A DNA stretch of 64,000 bases from Echinometra lucunter (lineage: Eukaryota > Echinodermata > Echinoidea > Camarodonta > Echinometridae). The translations under genes and the position numbers were made by a program. The notes beneath the pieces were generated by a model. That model worked only from the letters and a program-made list of their open reading frames with translations. It had not been told where the DNA came from and searched no databases. The stretch spans positions 5,309,375 through 5,373,374 of the forward strand of contig CM057157.1 of NCBI GenBank assembly GCA_029962745.1, given 5' to 3'. Shown piece after piece: positions 12,901 to 25,681 of this stretch. Position 1 is the stretch's first letter; every line of letters begins with the position of its first letter.

Positions 12901-15900
12901 AGTGTCTGGCCTACGTGTATCTGTACCGTGCATGCCTCCCACTTACAATATTTCCAGAACTTCGCATGTAGTGTTCAAACCACAACTTTCAGTAATCATT
13001 CTCCTCAGTGTATTGATGGTCAGTTGTAAATCAGTGTACTACAACGGTAAATCACAGTCAGTGTATTTTGCTTGTACATTTTGTACTAATCACTTCACCC
13101 AGAACGCAGGCGTGGTTGTAGAGCATTTTTTTTATATGGGGGGGGGGGGTTACTGGGGAGCTTGGTGGAATGAAATTATATAAGAATCTATATTAAATTA
13201 AAATTTTACCCGCATCGTTTTTTTTTTTTGGGGGGGGGGCTAGAGCCCCCAAAGCCCCCCCCCCCCCCCCCCCCCGAACATCGCGTGTCAGAACGGAAGG
13301 TCAAGTAGAAAGACAGGTATTTGCTTAGTGGTGACAATTTTTTTTTTTTCTGTTACTCAAAAATTTTCCTTTCCGTATTTAGAAGACGTATGCTTCTCTA
13401 TGCCCTGTCAAAATGGAGGTACTTGTAGATTCACTAACAGCAGTTACCAGTGTGAATGCACCGATCCGTTCACGGGGCAGAACTGTCAAATAGGTAGGTT
13501 CGGAAATGGGTGAGGATGGGGGCATGAGCCCCATGTATTTCGAGTATTAAAATGACACGTGATTTTTAACCAATCATTATTGCTGTACCTATTCTTTAAT
13601 AGAAGATCCCGTTTTCTGTTCTCCATGACTGATAGCCAACGTACATCTGTATACCTGCATGGGTACCCACTTAAAATCTTCGCAAAATTTCAATTTAGTG
13701 TTCAAGCCATTCTACCACTGAACCTTTAACAATCATTCCTTCATAGTGTTCCGGTTAATTGTAAGTCAGTATACTAATCAAAGTCGGTGTATTTTTCTGG
13801 TAAATTTGTATTGAAAACACTTCACCGACAAGGGAAGATCAAGTATGCATTGTAGAAATATAACAACCGAATACTGAATTGTATTCCAACTCCTGTTGAT
13901 GTTCTGTTTAGATGTACATTATTTAACAATACTTCCTATGTCTCTATGCTCTTTGCTACTTCGTTGTTGTTGTTGTTCCTCGTACATTTTACTTTATATG
14001 TCATGGTAAGTGACCCAACTAACTTTTTTTCTATGAACCTCTTGGGGCTCCTTACCCCATGTTTTATATTTTAAAATGTAATGCCTTTTTATGGTTGAAT
14101 ATATGAAATGAGAAAAGTATAAACACATGTATTTGCTTAGTGGTGACAATCTTTTTCTTCACTTGACAAAATCTCTCCTTTCCGTATTCAGAAGACGTAT
14201 GCTTCTCAACGCCCTGTCAGAATGAAGGTATCTGTCGTCTCACCATAAGCGGTTACCAGTGTGATTGCAACGATCCTTTTACCGGCCAGAATTGTGAAAT
14301 AGGTTTGTTGAGGTGTTGGTCAGGTTGGGGAACAAGGGTGGTTTCTCTGTATTCTTGAAAAGTTCTGCAATTTTGGCAATCACGCTTATTTTAATTTACA
14401 TCTTTATATTTCGTTGCCCATTTCTCTTCTTGTCTTTAATCACTACCCTATGGGCCTTTCACAATCCTCTCAAAAATTCATTTCGAGTGTTCAAATTATT
14501 CTACTACGAAAGCAACTTATATTTGAAAAAATCGAGGAATTGATATAGGGTTCCGGTTTATGCATATGTTAGTGTAGTACATAGTTTTTAGTTCACATGC
14601 AGGCCTATCTTTCATCAATCACTTCATCGAGAACTAGGGTGAAAAATGGTCGCTTGAACGCGGCCATATACAGTACGTGGTACGGGGTGAATATATTTTT
14701 AGGTTTGTAATTTTCGTACTCGAAAAAAATCTTATTTTCTATATTCAGAAGACGTATGTCTCTCAGTGCCCTGTGAAAACGGAGGTACTTGTCGACTCAA
14801 TAACAGCAGTTACAATTGTGAGTGCAACGATCCGTTTACCGGGCAGAACTGTGAAATAGGTACGTTGAGAAAAGGCTGCGGGAAGGGGATTGCGTTTATC
14901 GTAAAAACACGTAATTTTGCTAATTCCGATTGCTGTGAGTCTCTTGCAAGTATCCTGCAGTAAGGCTGCCACTTCAATACAATCTTCGCAAACTAGATAA
15001 TCTACTCTAGTGTTCAAACCACGTTTCTACGGAAACTTTAAAAAGGATAGTTTTCCGGTTTGATTTAGTACATCAATAAGGTTTTAGAAAGACTATAAAT
15101 CAGAATAGACTATTTGACTTAAAAACAAATGTTGTGTCGTGATCATTATAGTTTCAAGAATTCTTATAGAACCTACTCTTGAATTGACTTTATTACAATT
15201 ATTTGATAAAATCTCAAGTAGCTTAGCTGATCACGATTATTTCATTTGTATATTTGAGCGAGGCATTTATCACACTTGACAATATCCATTAAGGAGTGTT
15301 ACAATTCATTGGCCTAAAACTATTAACAACGATCCGTTTACCGGGCAGAATTATGTTTACTGAGAAATGGCTGGATGGGAGGCATGGGCACTCTGCATGT
15401 ACTTTTACCAATAACGATTTCTGTATTTATCAGATTCTTTCCAGATCCACATTCCTCTTCCCCATGCGTCTCTAGCCAAACGTGTATCAGTGCCCTACAG
15501 GGGCTCCCACTTACAATATTCGCAAAAAGCAGTCCCTTGATGGTGTTCCGGTTTGATAATATTCTAGTGTACTACATCAATTAAACTCCGTTAAACTTTC
15601 ATTGATCACCCAGAACGGAAGGTCATGCAAGCACATGTCTGTGGTTAATAGTGACCACGTTTTTCTTTTTTCTTTTTTTTTTTCTCGACGAAAAAAAAAA
15701 ATCTTCTTTTCTCTATTCAGAAGACGTATGTCTCTCACTGCCCTGTGAAAACGGAGGTACTTGTCGACTTACTAACAACAGTTACCAGTGTGAATGCACC
15801 GATTCATTTACCGGGCAGAATTGTGAAATAGGTATGTTAAGAAATGGTTAGGGGCGGCGGATGGGGCCATTGGCTCTCTCTACACTTCATTGGGTCAATT

Positions 15901-17960
15901 CGTTTTGTAGTGGGGGGGGGGGACTGTCAAAAAAATTGCTACATGCAAAATTTCTAAAATTTTGAAGGGGCAGGGAAGAGTGGGGGTCTTGTAATTAGGG
16001 GCACCGACGAAAAGGGGCACTTTTTGGAAAAATAAGCCACATACAAAGGGCGAACAAAGAAAGGAAAAAAAATACATTTTTGAGGCATTGCGACACGTTT
16101 GTATACCATACATTCTATTTGACACACTTTTAAGAATCATGTTTCCATACATTTTTCTAATCTTTACATAATATCTACTTTACAGGTGTGAAGACCGCTC
16201 ATATAACTCATTGGCGAGCAAGTGAAATGCTATTCTTTTTCTCTGAAGACTACGATATTTGCTTACTTTACAGTGATTAAAAGATAAAGATTTTGCAAAC
16301 TTGTTTCAGAGCTCCTTCTTATCATTCTTTTCATCCATGAACCCTGTTGTTTTCCTTATTGACTATAATTATGCATGATATATGCCAAACGTTTCAATGC
16401 AAATTGAGGTCTTATCACGACAGATATTCTGCGAGAGAAAAAAAGGACAATCTGAAAAGGGCTTTAATTTTTTAATAAGCACGACCTCGACATGAATAGG
16501 AGAAAAGATAAGATTTATGGTTACAACGCACTTTGTTTACTATGCCTGAAATAGGAGCTTTGAAAAAAAAAAACCTTATTGTCTTAATGTATGGGCATCG
16601 CTTGTCCTTACTAAAGTTATGGGCGTTGTGCCTTTAGCGCTTGCCTCCTGATCTATACTGCTTCGCACTGTAATAAATAACATTAATAACATCTGCCATT
16701 ATGAGAAACTTCTCTGATAGGCTGTTTTGGAGGCGTCAGGCCACTTTCGAGATGTGAAAAGGGGATATTAAAGAGGGGCACACGAAAGAAAAGGGACGCT
16801 GATCAGACGTAAACAATTATTCCATGAGTGTTTTAAGAGGACCAAAACCGATGCTGATCTTGATCGTGTCATTTTGGTCGTAATGCCTATTGTGTACTTG
16901 AAGCACACAATCACTAGCAATAGCATATTACCGTGCACAAGTTACAATACATGTATATCGGTGGTCAGATTACCATTCAGCACATGCAGGCTTACCGTTA
17001 ACCTGCCCTCTCAAAACAAGCAGAGCCGCCGTCACCGAGATCCGCGCAAAAATCGGTTAATGATTTATAATAATGGCAGCTTTACAATGAAAATCATAAT
17101 TTAGAGCGCATCTTTGGTGCTTTATTAGAAGTTGGGTCATATAAATAGAGCATATAATACAAAATGTAATAATTCCAAAATTTAGGGGGACATGCCCTAT
17201 TGTGTTCCCCATTAGACCGACACCCATTCTACACTTTAAGAAATGACATGCCCAATTGTTGATTTTCCTTGTTTTTCCCAAGTAAAATTTCACTGAAAAA
17301 ATTTGCGAACTCGCTTTGATTATTTTTAGCTCAAACTTTATATATCTCACGTATATTAGAATATACGTGAGATGTTAAAGTAGATATAAATCCAAGAATA
17401 TTCAAGTTATTTGAACTAGTATTGATTAGCCTATGTTATTCAACTCAAATTAAGAAATTAACTAATTATTCAGACGATTTATGTTAATTGTAATTATCTT
17501 TTCAAGAAAAGATTTACGAATTGCGTAAATGATCGCATAAATTTTCATTACGACCAGCCAATGAATATGCAGCAAAAGGAAATATAGGAAACTCATAATC
17601 AGTTATATAAGTCCTTTGTATTTAATTTACTTTGCATTTAATTCACTATTGACAGGTTTCTCAGATCCTTGTACCATACGAGATCCATGCGTCAATGGTG
17701 TTTGCCGAAACATTGGACGAGGACAATACGAGTGTGAATGCCATCTTCACTTTGAGGGAATTAATTGTGATGAACCAATTCGTGAGTCATAAACTTAATC
17801 TAAATTAGATATTGTTTTTTAAAAATATATAAATTCATGAACATAATATATTTTTCCTTCGCTTAGTTTTCACATAGTTCAGTTTCGGCTCTCACTTCAC
17901 CTTGCTGCGAACTGTACATGTCGGATAGCTTCGGTATTGTCTCTTACAAAGGTATTTGAA

Positions 17961-18013
<53 letters not shown>

Positions 18014-21000
18014 AGAAGTGCAGTGCCATGAATCATGAATACACCATTATTGAAAGCGACTTTATATTTAAGCATCTGTCCAGATCACTGTTGAATGCTT
18101 AATGAGTATGTTAGATTAATTCTACATATTAATTAAACTGTATATTCTGCTTATCACTTGAAATGTCAGTTCCTATAGAAATATCCATCCATCCCGTGAG
18201 TCAGATAGTCAACATCAACGCAGAAGTGGAACTTTCATGTGGTTTCAACAATGTCAAACAATACAGCTGGTATAAAGACGATGTCCTTTTGCCCCACACG
18301 GAGAATCAAAATCCTTTGATCATACCGAATATCTTGTTTGATGGCATCGGGTATTATTTCTGCCGAGGCTATGGAAGAGGAGGAGAAACGTTGGACACGA
18401 TGCGAGCATCTGTATATATTAAAGGTAAAACACTATGAGGCATATCACAGTAAATAACCATATCTGAGGATATGTTGCTATTTGCACAATCATGCCAAAA
18501 TGTTGCAGGTCGGAATCAGGACAGCTGATAGTGTAAATATTATTTTACACGAGATAAACACGACAAAAAAGTAACTCCCCCTTAATCAGAATAGCGTAAC
18601 TTTTTAGCGAAAAGGTTTTGAGCAAAGTGATTCGGCAGGAGTGTTACGGCTACACTTACTGGCCAACCTTTCTGTGAAAATGAGATTGATCCATTCAGTC
18701 TTGGATGAGTGAGCAAACATTAAGGCAAAATTGTCACTTTTCAGTTACAAGGGTCATTTGGGGCAGCGCTTCTCAACCGGTGGTCCGCGGCCCACCAGTG
18801 GGCCGCGAAGCTTTCTCAGGTGGGCCGCGAGGTCAGTCCAAAATATTTGGGAAAAAATTCTTGAATTCAGCTTTACTTTTAACATCAAATTGAATTGAAT
18901 TTATTAAACATAACACAAAAGGTTGTTCAATGCAATGTGCTAAAAATTTTCTAAGATTTCTGTACATTTGGTTGGGGTGAAGGTATTATATATCAATTTT
19001 CATTTACTGCAACCATACGTGTAGAGTGGATTTTGTAATGTAATATAGGTAGTAATCCAGATAATGACCACTCATTTCGCTCTTTTCTTTTGTCATGTTC
19101 TATCGATTTTTTCTCATTAAAGTTGTGGGAGATGGGCCTCAAAATATTCTAAGAATGAATGTGGGCCGCGAAAAAATTTGAATAGTCAAAGTGGGCCTCG
19201 AGGTAAAAAAGGTTGAGAAGCACTGATTTGGGGGATTCTGTGAAACAGGATTTTAGCGAATTCGGTTTCTGCCATGGTGCGTATTCATGTGTTGTTGTTG
19301 TTGTTTGTCATCCATCGTTGACCCCCTCACGCCTATCCCGACACTTTTCTCGTTAATATGGTTTGGTGAGCACAATTTCAAACAAAATTCAACCTTCCTG
19401 AAATTAAAATTGCAAAATCCATTCAGCTTATTGGAAAAAATCCAGATATTATACCAAAATGTATCATCACACGTTGTGTAGGTTTTCATCGTGTCATGGT
19501 TGAGTGAGCACACTTTAAACATCGCGCAAGAAATGCTAATACAGCATAAAAAATAACCCTAGTGACTTTTGAAAAGTGAAAATTTCGGCTTTAATGTATG
19601 CCTACTGCTGCATGACTAGATGGATCAACACATTTTTACAGGGAAGTTAGTCAACAGGTGTAAGGACAATCGTGCCAAATTATTTTGCTCACAATCTTTT
19701 CGTTAATAACTTGCGCCAATCTGGGAGAGTTACTTTTTTATTGTGTTTAGTTGTACTGTACAATGAAATGTATGCTCTGATACATCTATAATTTTTATGT
19801 GTTTAGCCTATTCGTACTTCAGGGTTATTTGGGGGGAAAGCAACGTGCATTTCATTTGTGTGTCTTCCTTGCAAGATCCCCCGCCTGTTTTACTATTCTG
19901 CGAGCGAGCGAAACGAGCGAGCCAAAAACTTTCGATATGAGAGAAGTTTTATTTTGTGACTGAAGGACACTATAGGCCGAAAAATATATCAAAAAGATAA
20001 ATTCAATCACCTCGCTGCCAATATGCCTCTATTTGGTGCCTCGCTGGTCAGGGGCGTAACAGGTACCTGTTATCAGGGGGGGGGGGGCAGAGCCCAAAAT
20101 TTCCCGGTAACTAGTCTATGTCTAGAACCTGTGGCGTAGCTACGACTGCATTTTAGGAGGACGGTAGTGCTCCACCGGTGTAAATCCAATTTGAGTAGTA
20201 GGGGATGAAAAACTTTTTTTAACGATTTTTTTCCCTCTCACACACATTTTGATATCTATTTTGCGAGCGAGCAAAGCGAGCGAGCAGAAAATAACCAATT
20301 TTCCGGTTTTGAATCGCATTTTCGAATAAGAATTCTAAAATATGATGAAAGAGCGAAGCGAGCGAGCCAAAAATAACCACTTTTCTTGATTTTAATCGCA
20401 TTTTCGGATGAAAATCCTAAGATTTTGACGAGCGAGTGAAGCAAGCGAGCCGAAAATAACCACTTTTTTGTTTTCAGTAGCATTTTCAAATAGAAATTCT
20501 AAAATATGATGGTTGTTTATGATAGATATTCAGAATTTTTACTAATTACTGATTAATTAAAATATATTTTCTTCCTTAAAAAATGTGTCTGCACGGGGGA
20601 AATTTGTACACACCATCCCCCCTCTTCCCCAAGTGGGGGTGATAGATCCCCAACTCCCGGAATTTACGCCAATGTAGTGCTCCCTAGAGGGGAGGGTGCA
20701 GGAAGGGGGGAGTTTCCCCCCTCCCGCGCGAAGCGCGGAAGCTCCGACGTTTCTTTGAATTGTTAGTTGTAGGTAATTAAATCTATCTTCTGCGACGTAA
20801 CTAGGATTTCATTTTAGGGAGATGGTAGTGCTCCCCAGGGGGAGGGTGCAGGAAGCTCCGACGTTTTTTCGCTGTCAGTTCTCGCTCTTCTTGCGCTTTC
20901 TGCCTGTTATCGGGGAAAGGGGGGAGGGGGCATACGCATAACCAAAAATTTCCCGGTAATTAAGTCTGGAATCAGTGGTGTAGCTAGGATTTCATTTTAG

Positions 21001-24000
21001 GATGATGGTAGTGCAAAGCGCGCTCCCTAGGCATGCTAGGGGGAGGGTGCAGGGATGGTGATTTTCCCTTCCCGCGCGAAGCGCGGAAGCTCCGACGTTT
21101 CTTTGAATTGTTCGTTGACTGTTCCCGGCCTCTTACATTCTCTGCCTGTTATCGGGGGAGGGGGGGGGGCCGAGCCCAAAAATTTCCCGGTATCTATAAG
21201 TCTAGAAATAGAATATGCGGAGGTGAGCCTGCACCGCGAGTTGCTTGTTGCGAAGCCCTTAGCGGGCGGGGCCCAGGGTTCTGGCTGAGGGCCCCTGATG
21301 GGGGTCTACGGGGAAAGCCACTGCAGGGGTCCAGGGAGTGGAGCACCGGGAAACTCCGGGGTTTTGGTACTAAATTTTCCCTCATTTCTTTTGTTTCCCT
21401 TTGCTTTTTTTCCCTCCCTTTCCCTCTTTTCCCTCTCTCTCTTCTTCTTTCTCCCCTCTTTCCTTTTTTCTTTCACGTTCTCCTTCTTCCTTTCCCTTTC
21501 TCCTTCTTTCTTTCCCTTTCTCCTTCTTTCTTTTCCTTTCTTCTTCTTTCTTTTCCTTTCTTCTTCTTCCTTTCCCTTTCTCCCTTCCTTTTTCTTCCTT
21601 TCCCTCCCTTTCATTTTTCCCGGGGGTTTGGTGGATTTTCCCGCTGAAATCCTTCAGGGGGGGCACTCTGCCCCCCCCCCCTGCCCCCCCCCCCCCCCGG
21701 CTGTTACGCCACTGTCGCTGGTACAGTTGTTAGCAGTCCGTGCATGGGCGAAGAGACAAGCATCATTTTTCATGGTTAGAAGGAAAGAGAAGTCAGGAAA
21801 TAACACCATGGGCCATTGAACCATCTAGATCATGTACTTTCGGACACCTAAATTGCAGAATTGCTTGCTTTCAGAAACCATCCTTGTGAAAATTATACCA
21901 ACGAGCGTAGCGAGCGAGAAAAAAACATACACCTTTTCAGTGATCAAAGTGTTATTTTATCATCAAAGCACACACCATACCAGTTCTACAGCTAAGCCAG
22001 TTACATCTAAATGACTTTTTCTGACAGTTTTATTACAGGGACTGCGAACGTTTTTTGAATGAGGATGGGGTGTCACCCAAACATAAACAAAATCGAGGGG
22101 CTGTAGGCCCCTGGTATAGGGGTTCAGTGGGCGAAACCCGCTGAAGCCTGAAGCCCACATGAAATGAGCAATTTAAAATATAGATATTGGCTTTAATTCT
22201 TTTGTTGGTTTTTATCAAAATTGTGGGTAGGGGGCTGGATGGGCCCCCAGCCCCCAACACAATTTGCTGCAGCCCAGCCCTCTGTAGCTGCAGCAACCAA
22301 CCCCGTTGGCCCCTCTCTTTTTCTTTCGTCTTTTTTGGAGCGGGGCGCTATGGGTGTAAAAATGCGTTTTGGGGGCGACTGCCCCCACTTACTTCCGGCG
22401 GCCATGCTGCGGACGCACCACTCCTGTGATTAAAGTTGGTATTGCTAGCAATACTAGCTTATAAAGTTAACATTATAATAGGCCTATTACTGGTCTATTG
22501 ACACGATTTCCTGTAGCCTTAGCCCTCGGAAAGCTGTTGAATGCGAACTGAGATAATCCGCTCGCGCGAGAAGCGCGCAGCAAATATTTAAGATTGGTAT
22601 TATAAATTACCTTATGAAAGTTAATATTAACAAGTATTAGCTCATGCATTTATTTTTTTCTTTCCCACTCCACTTCTTTTTCTTCTTCTTCCTCTGGCTT
22701 TTTTTTTTTTGGGGGGGGGGATGTGTTCCCCCCATACTTTTTGGATGGGGGAGTGGCCTCTAGACTCAATTTACATAAATAAGGGAAGAAAATACTATAA
22801 AGGCAAACTAAAATAACAAGTTGACTTATTGGTTTAAAACTTAATATATATTTTTTTCCTTCAGGTTTGACGAATGTACAAGTTTCGAACGCTCGATTTG
22901 CCATTCCATTCCGTGATGAGCTAAATGACCAAACATCTGAGTTCTATAGAGAAACGACGTCCAACATTAGCACATTTGTAAGAATATTATCAATCTTACA
23001 CGATTCATTCATTTATGAATTTCTCTGTAATCCTTTTATATATTCTGGAAGACGTAATAAACCTTAGATTGTAGTTGTAGAATCAATGACTGTAAAATCA
23101 CGTTAATTATAAGAGGTACAATAACCGGGTTTTGGCGTAAATCCTGGGGGGATGGGGGATATATCCCCCCACACTTTTTTCGAGAGGGGGGGGGATGGCG
23201 TGTACAAATATACCCCCACTTTTTAAAGAAGAAATGATACTTGAATTAATCACTAAATAAAATTTTTGATAATCTGTCATAAACAACCATATTTTAGAAT
23301 TTCTATTTTAAAATGCGATTGAAAACCAGAAAAGTGGTTATTTTTGGCTCGCTCGCTTCGCTCGCTCATCATATTTTAGAATTTCTATTTGCAAATGCAA
23401 TTAAAAACCAGAAAAGTGGTTATTTTAGCTCGCTCGCTTCGTGTCAGATCTACACACTAAATTTGCGTCAATTTAATCTTTAAATTCCATGTTTTAATTG
23501 TGTAATTACTTGGTGTGAACAATTGCTACCTACCACTCGCCAGACAGCGCAAATTCAGTGTGTAGATCTGACACTTCGCTCGCTCGCAAAATAAAAATTT
23601 AAATGTGTGTAAGGGGGTCTGTGCGGGTGGGTGAGGGTGTTTCTTTATACTTAAGTGTGAGTTCGACTGAAAAAAAAATCGGCAAAAAAGTCGATCATCC
23701 CCCCCCCCCTTTTCAAAGTGGATTTACGCCGGTGGTTTAAACAATTTGTTTATTTAGTCTAAATTCTTCCCATATTTTATTCATAATTCATCAGTAATGA
23801 ACAGTTTATGAAGAAATCAAAGTGTAAAACAGAACTATTTCCCAGTTTTGTTTGTTCTTTTATTTTGTATTAGATGGAGCAAGGCCTCCGAGCCAGTAGT
23901 GGTTTGGTAGGTCTATCAGTAGTGTGCAGAGCCCTCAGACCAGGAAGCATCAAAGCTGATATGAACATCTACATCGAGCAAACCAACATGACGGCATTTG

Positions 24001-25609
24001 AGGCTCAAGATCTTATTGGTCAATCTCTCGATGGACTTTCTCATGATTCGAACGGCTTTTTCGATTCGACCATCATTTCTGTTCAAAATAATGGTAAATG
24101 CAAATCCAAGTCCTGAAAGCTCATACAGTCTTATTCAGCATTTACATCACTGGCATAAACATTCTTTAATCATTTACCATGTTGATAAACAGGGATGAGG
24201 GAGGAGAGCATAGTCCTTTACAGATATAGAGTAGAAGAGAAGGTCATACTGAATTTTGATTGCCAATTGTGTCACATTTAATTGTATATTTTGTATGGTG
24301 TGGTGGCTATGTCTGCGCACACACGCTTTTTGGCAATTCTAACATCACAAAAGACGCAACGAACACATCATGTTCCTACCAATTTTAGTGTTATGTATCA
24401 GTGAAAAATTGAGGGAAAACTGATGAAAATGTCTATTTTATGTATTTTCATTCACATGATTGAAAATGCCACCTTTCATACAAAACAAAACAAAAAACCC
24501 GAACCACGTGTAAAGAGAATGAGGGCGCTGACATGGAACCTTCCCTTTTTAATGTCTAATTGACACCGTCGCCTTTTTTTTTTGAAAATGACATTGTTCT
24601 TATTCGATTTTTTAATGATATTTTCAGCACAAAATTACTCTCTTTCTAAGTGAAATATTAGGTGCGCAGACCTAGTTCCCCCCCCCCCTCGCCATCATAT
24701 ATTTTTCTTCACATGTATGGGCTTTCAAAAGACAACTGGATGCGTAATGGGAGGGGGCGTGCTGCACAAACTTACATTCATGTGAGATAGGCCTATAAGA
24801 AAAAAAAATGGCATGCCTGCCACTTTATTTGAAATGAATATCGTGTTTCAGACTCTTGAATACGAGTACGCTGCTACGTAGATCCCCTTGATACACCATA
24901 CTCCTATCTCATTCCTTTATAGGTATAAATGGTCTGCAAGTGACACATCTATCTGTGTTAGAATTCTCATCAGTTCTCATAAAAGTAGACGCCAATTATT
25001 TTGCCATTTTCGTTTTACTCTGTTTGTGTAGCCATTTGTCAGAATATCACCTGGATGTCTCCACGTTTTGGAAGAGTCGATTTTCCAGTGGGTGAGAATG
25101 GAACATTGGCGAATTCGACAGGATTGTGTCCATTCAACACAACTCATGGTAGGCTGTGTTCAGGTTCAAGTTCAAGTTCATTTTATGTAAAACCAACATA
25201 AAATGATAATAATCTTTTACATAAAAAGAAGCCAGTAAAAGTAATAGTAATAGTAATAGTACATAACCTGATTACATCATAAAATGGTTTTAGGACCCCT
25301 TTAGAAGCTAAGCTTACAGTGAGCGGGGCCCTATAGTAAAAATTATGTACACTAGCAATATGACAAAGTCAATAAAAAAAGTAACGTATACACAAGGGAT
25401 AGACACACAATTTAATACACACACGTACATACACACCTCTACATCACTCTACTCCCGACAATAGCGAGGACAACTATAATTGTCTCTTGTCCTCGCAAGT
25501 CTGAAGGAATAAGGCTCAAAACTTTTGTTTGACGTTGTTTGACATCCGAGGACCATCATGTCCTCAGGAATTTTCTTTGTTCACTTTCTTTGCTTGCAAA
25601 GCTATACAA

Positions 25610-25681
<72 letters not shown>

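Noticed and set aside
21033..21819. Long open frames of up to 204 codons on both strands
   Set aside because: They run through a CTTT/CCTT tract and a dispersed repeat; the proteins are F/L/S or K/E/R low complexity in every frame.
24913..25031. An extra exon starting at the acceptor near 24923
   Set aside because: It brings no domain, while the later acceptor at 25031 gives the HRM start in the correct phase.
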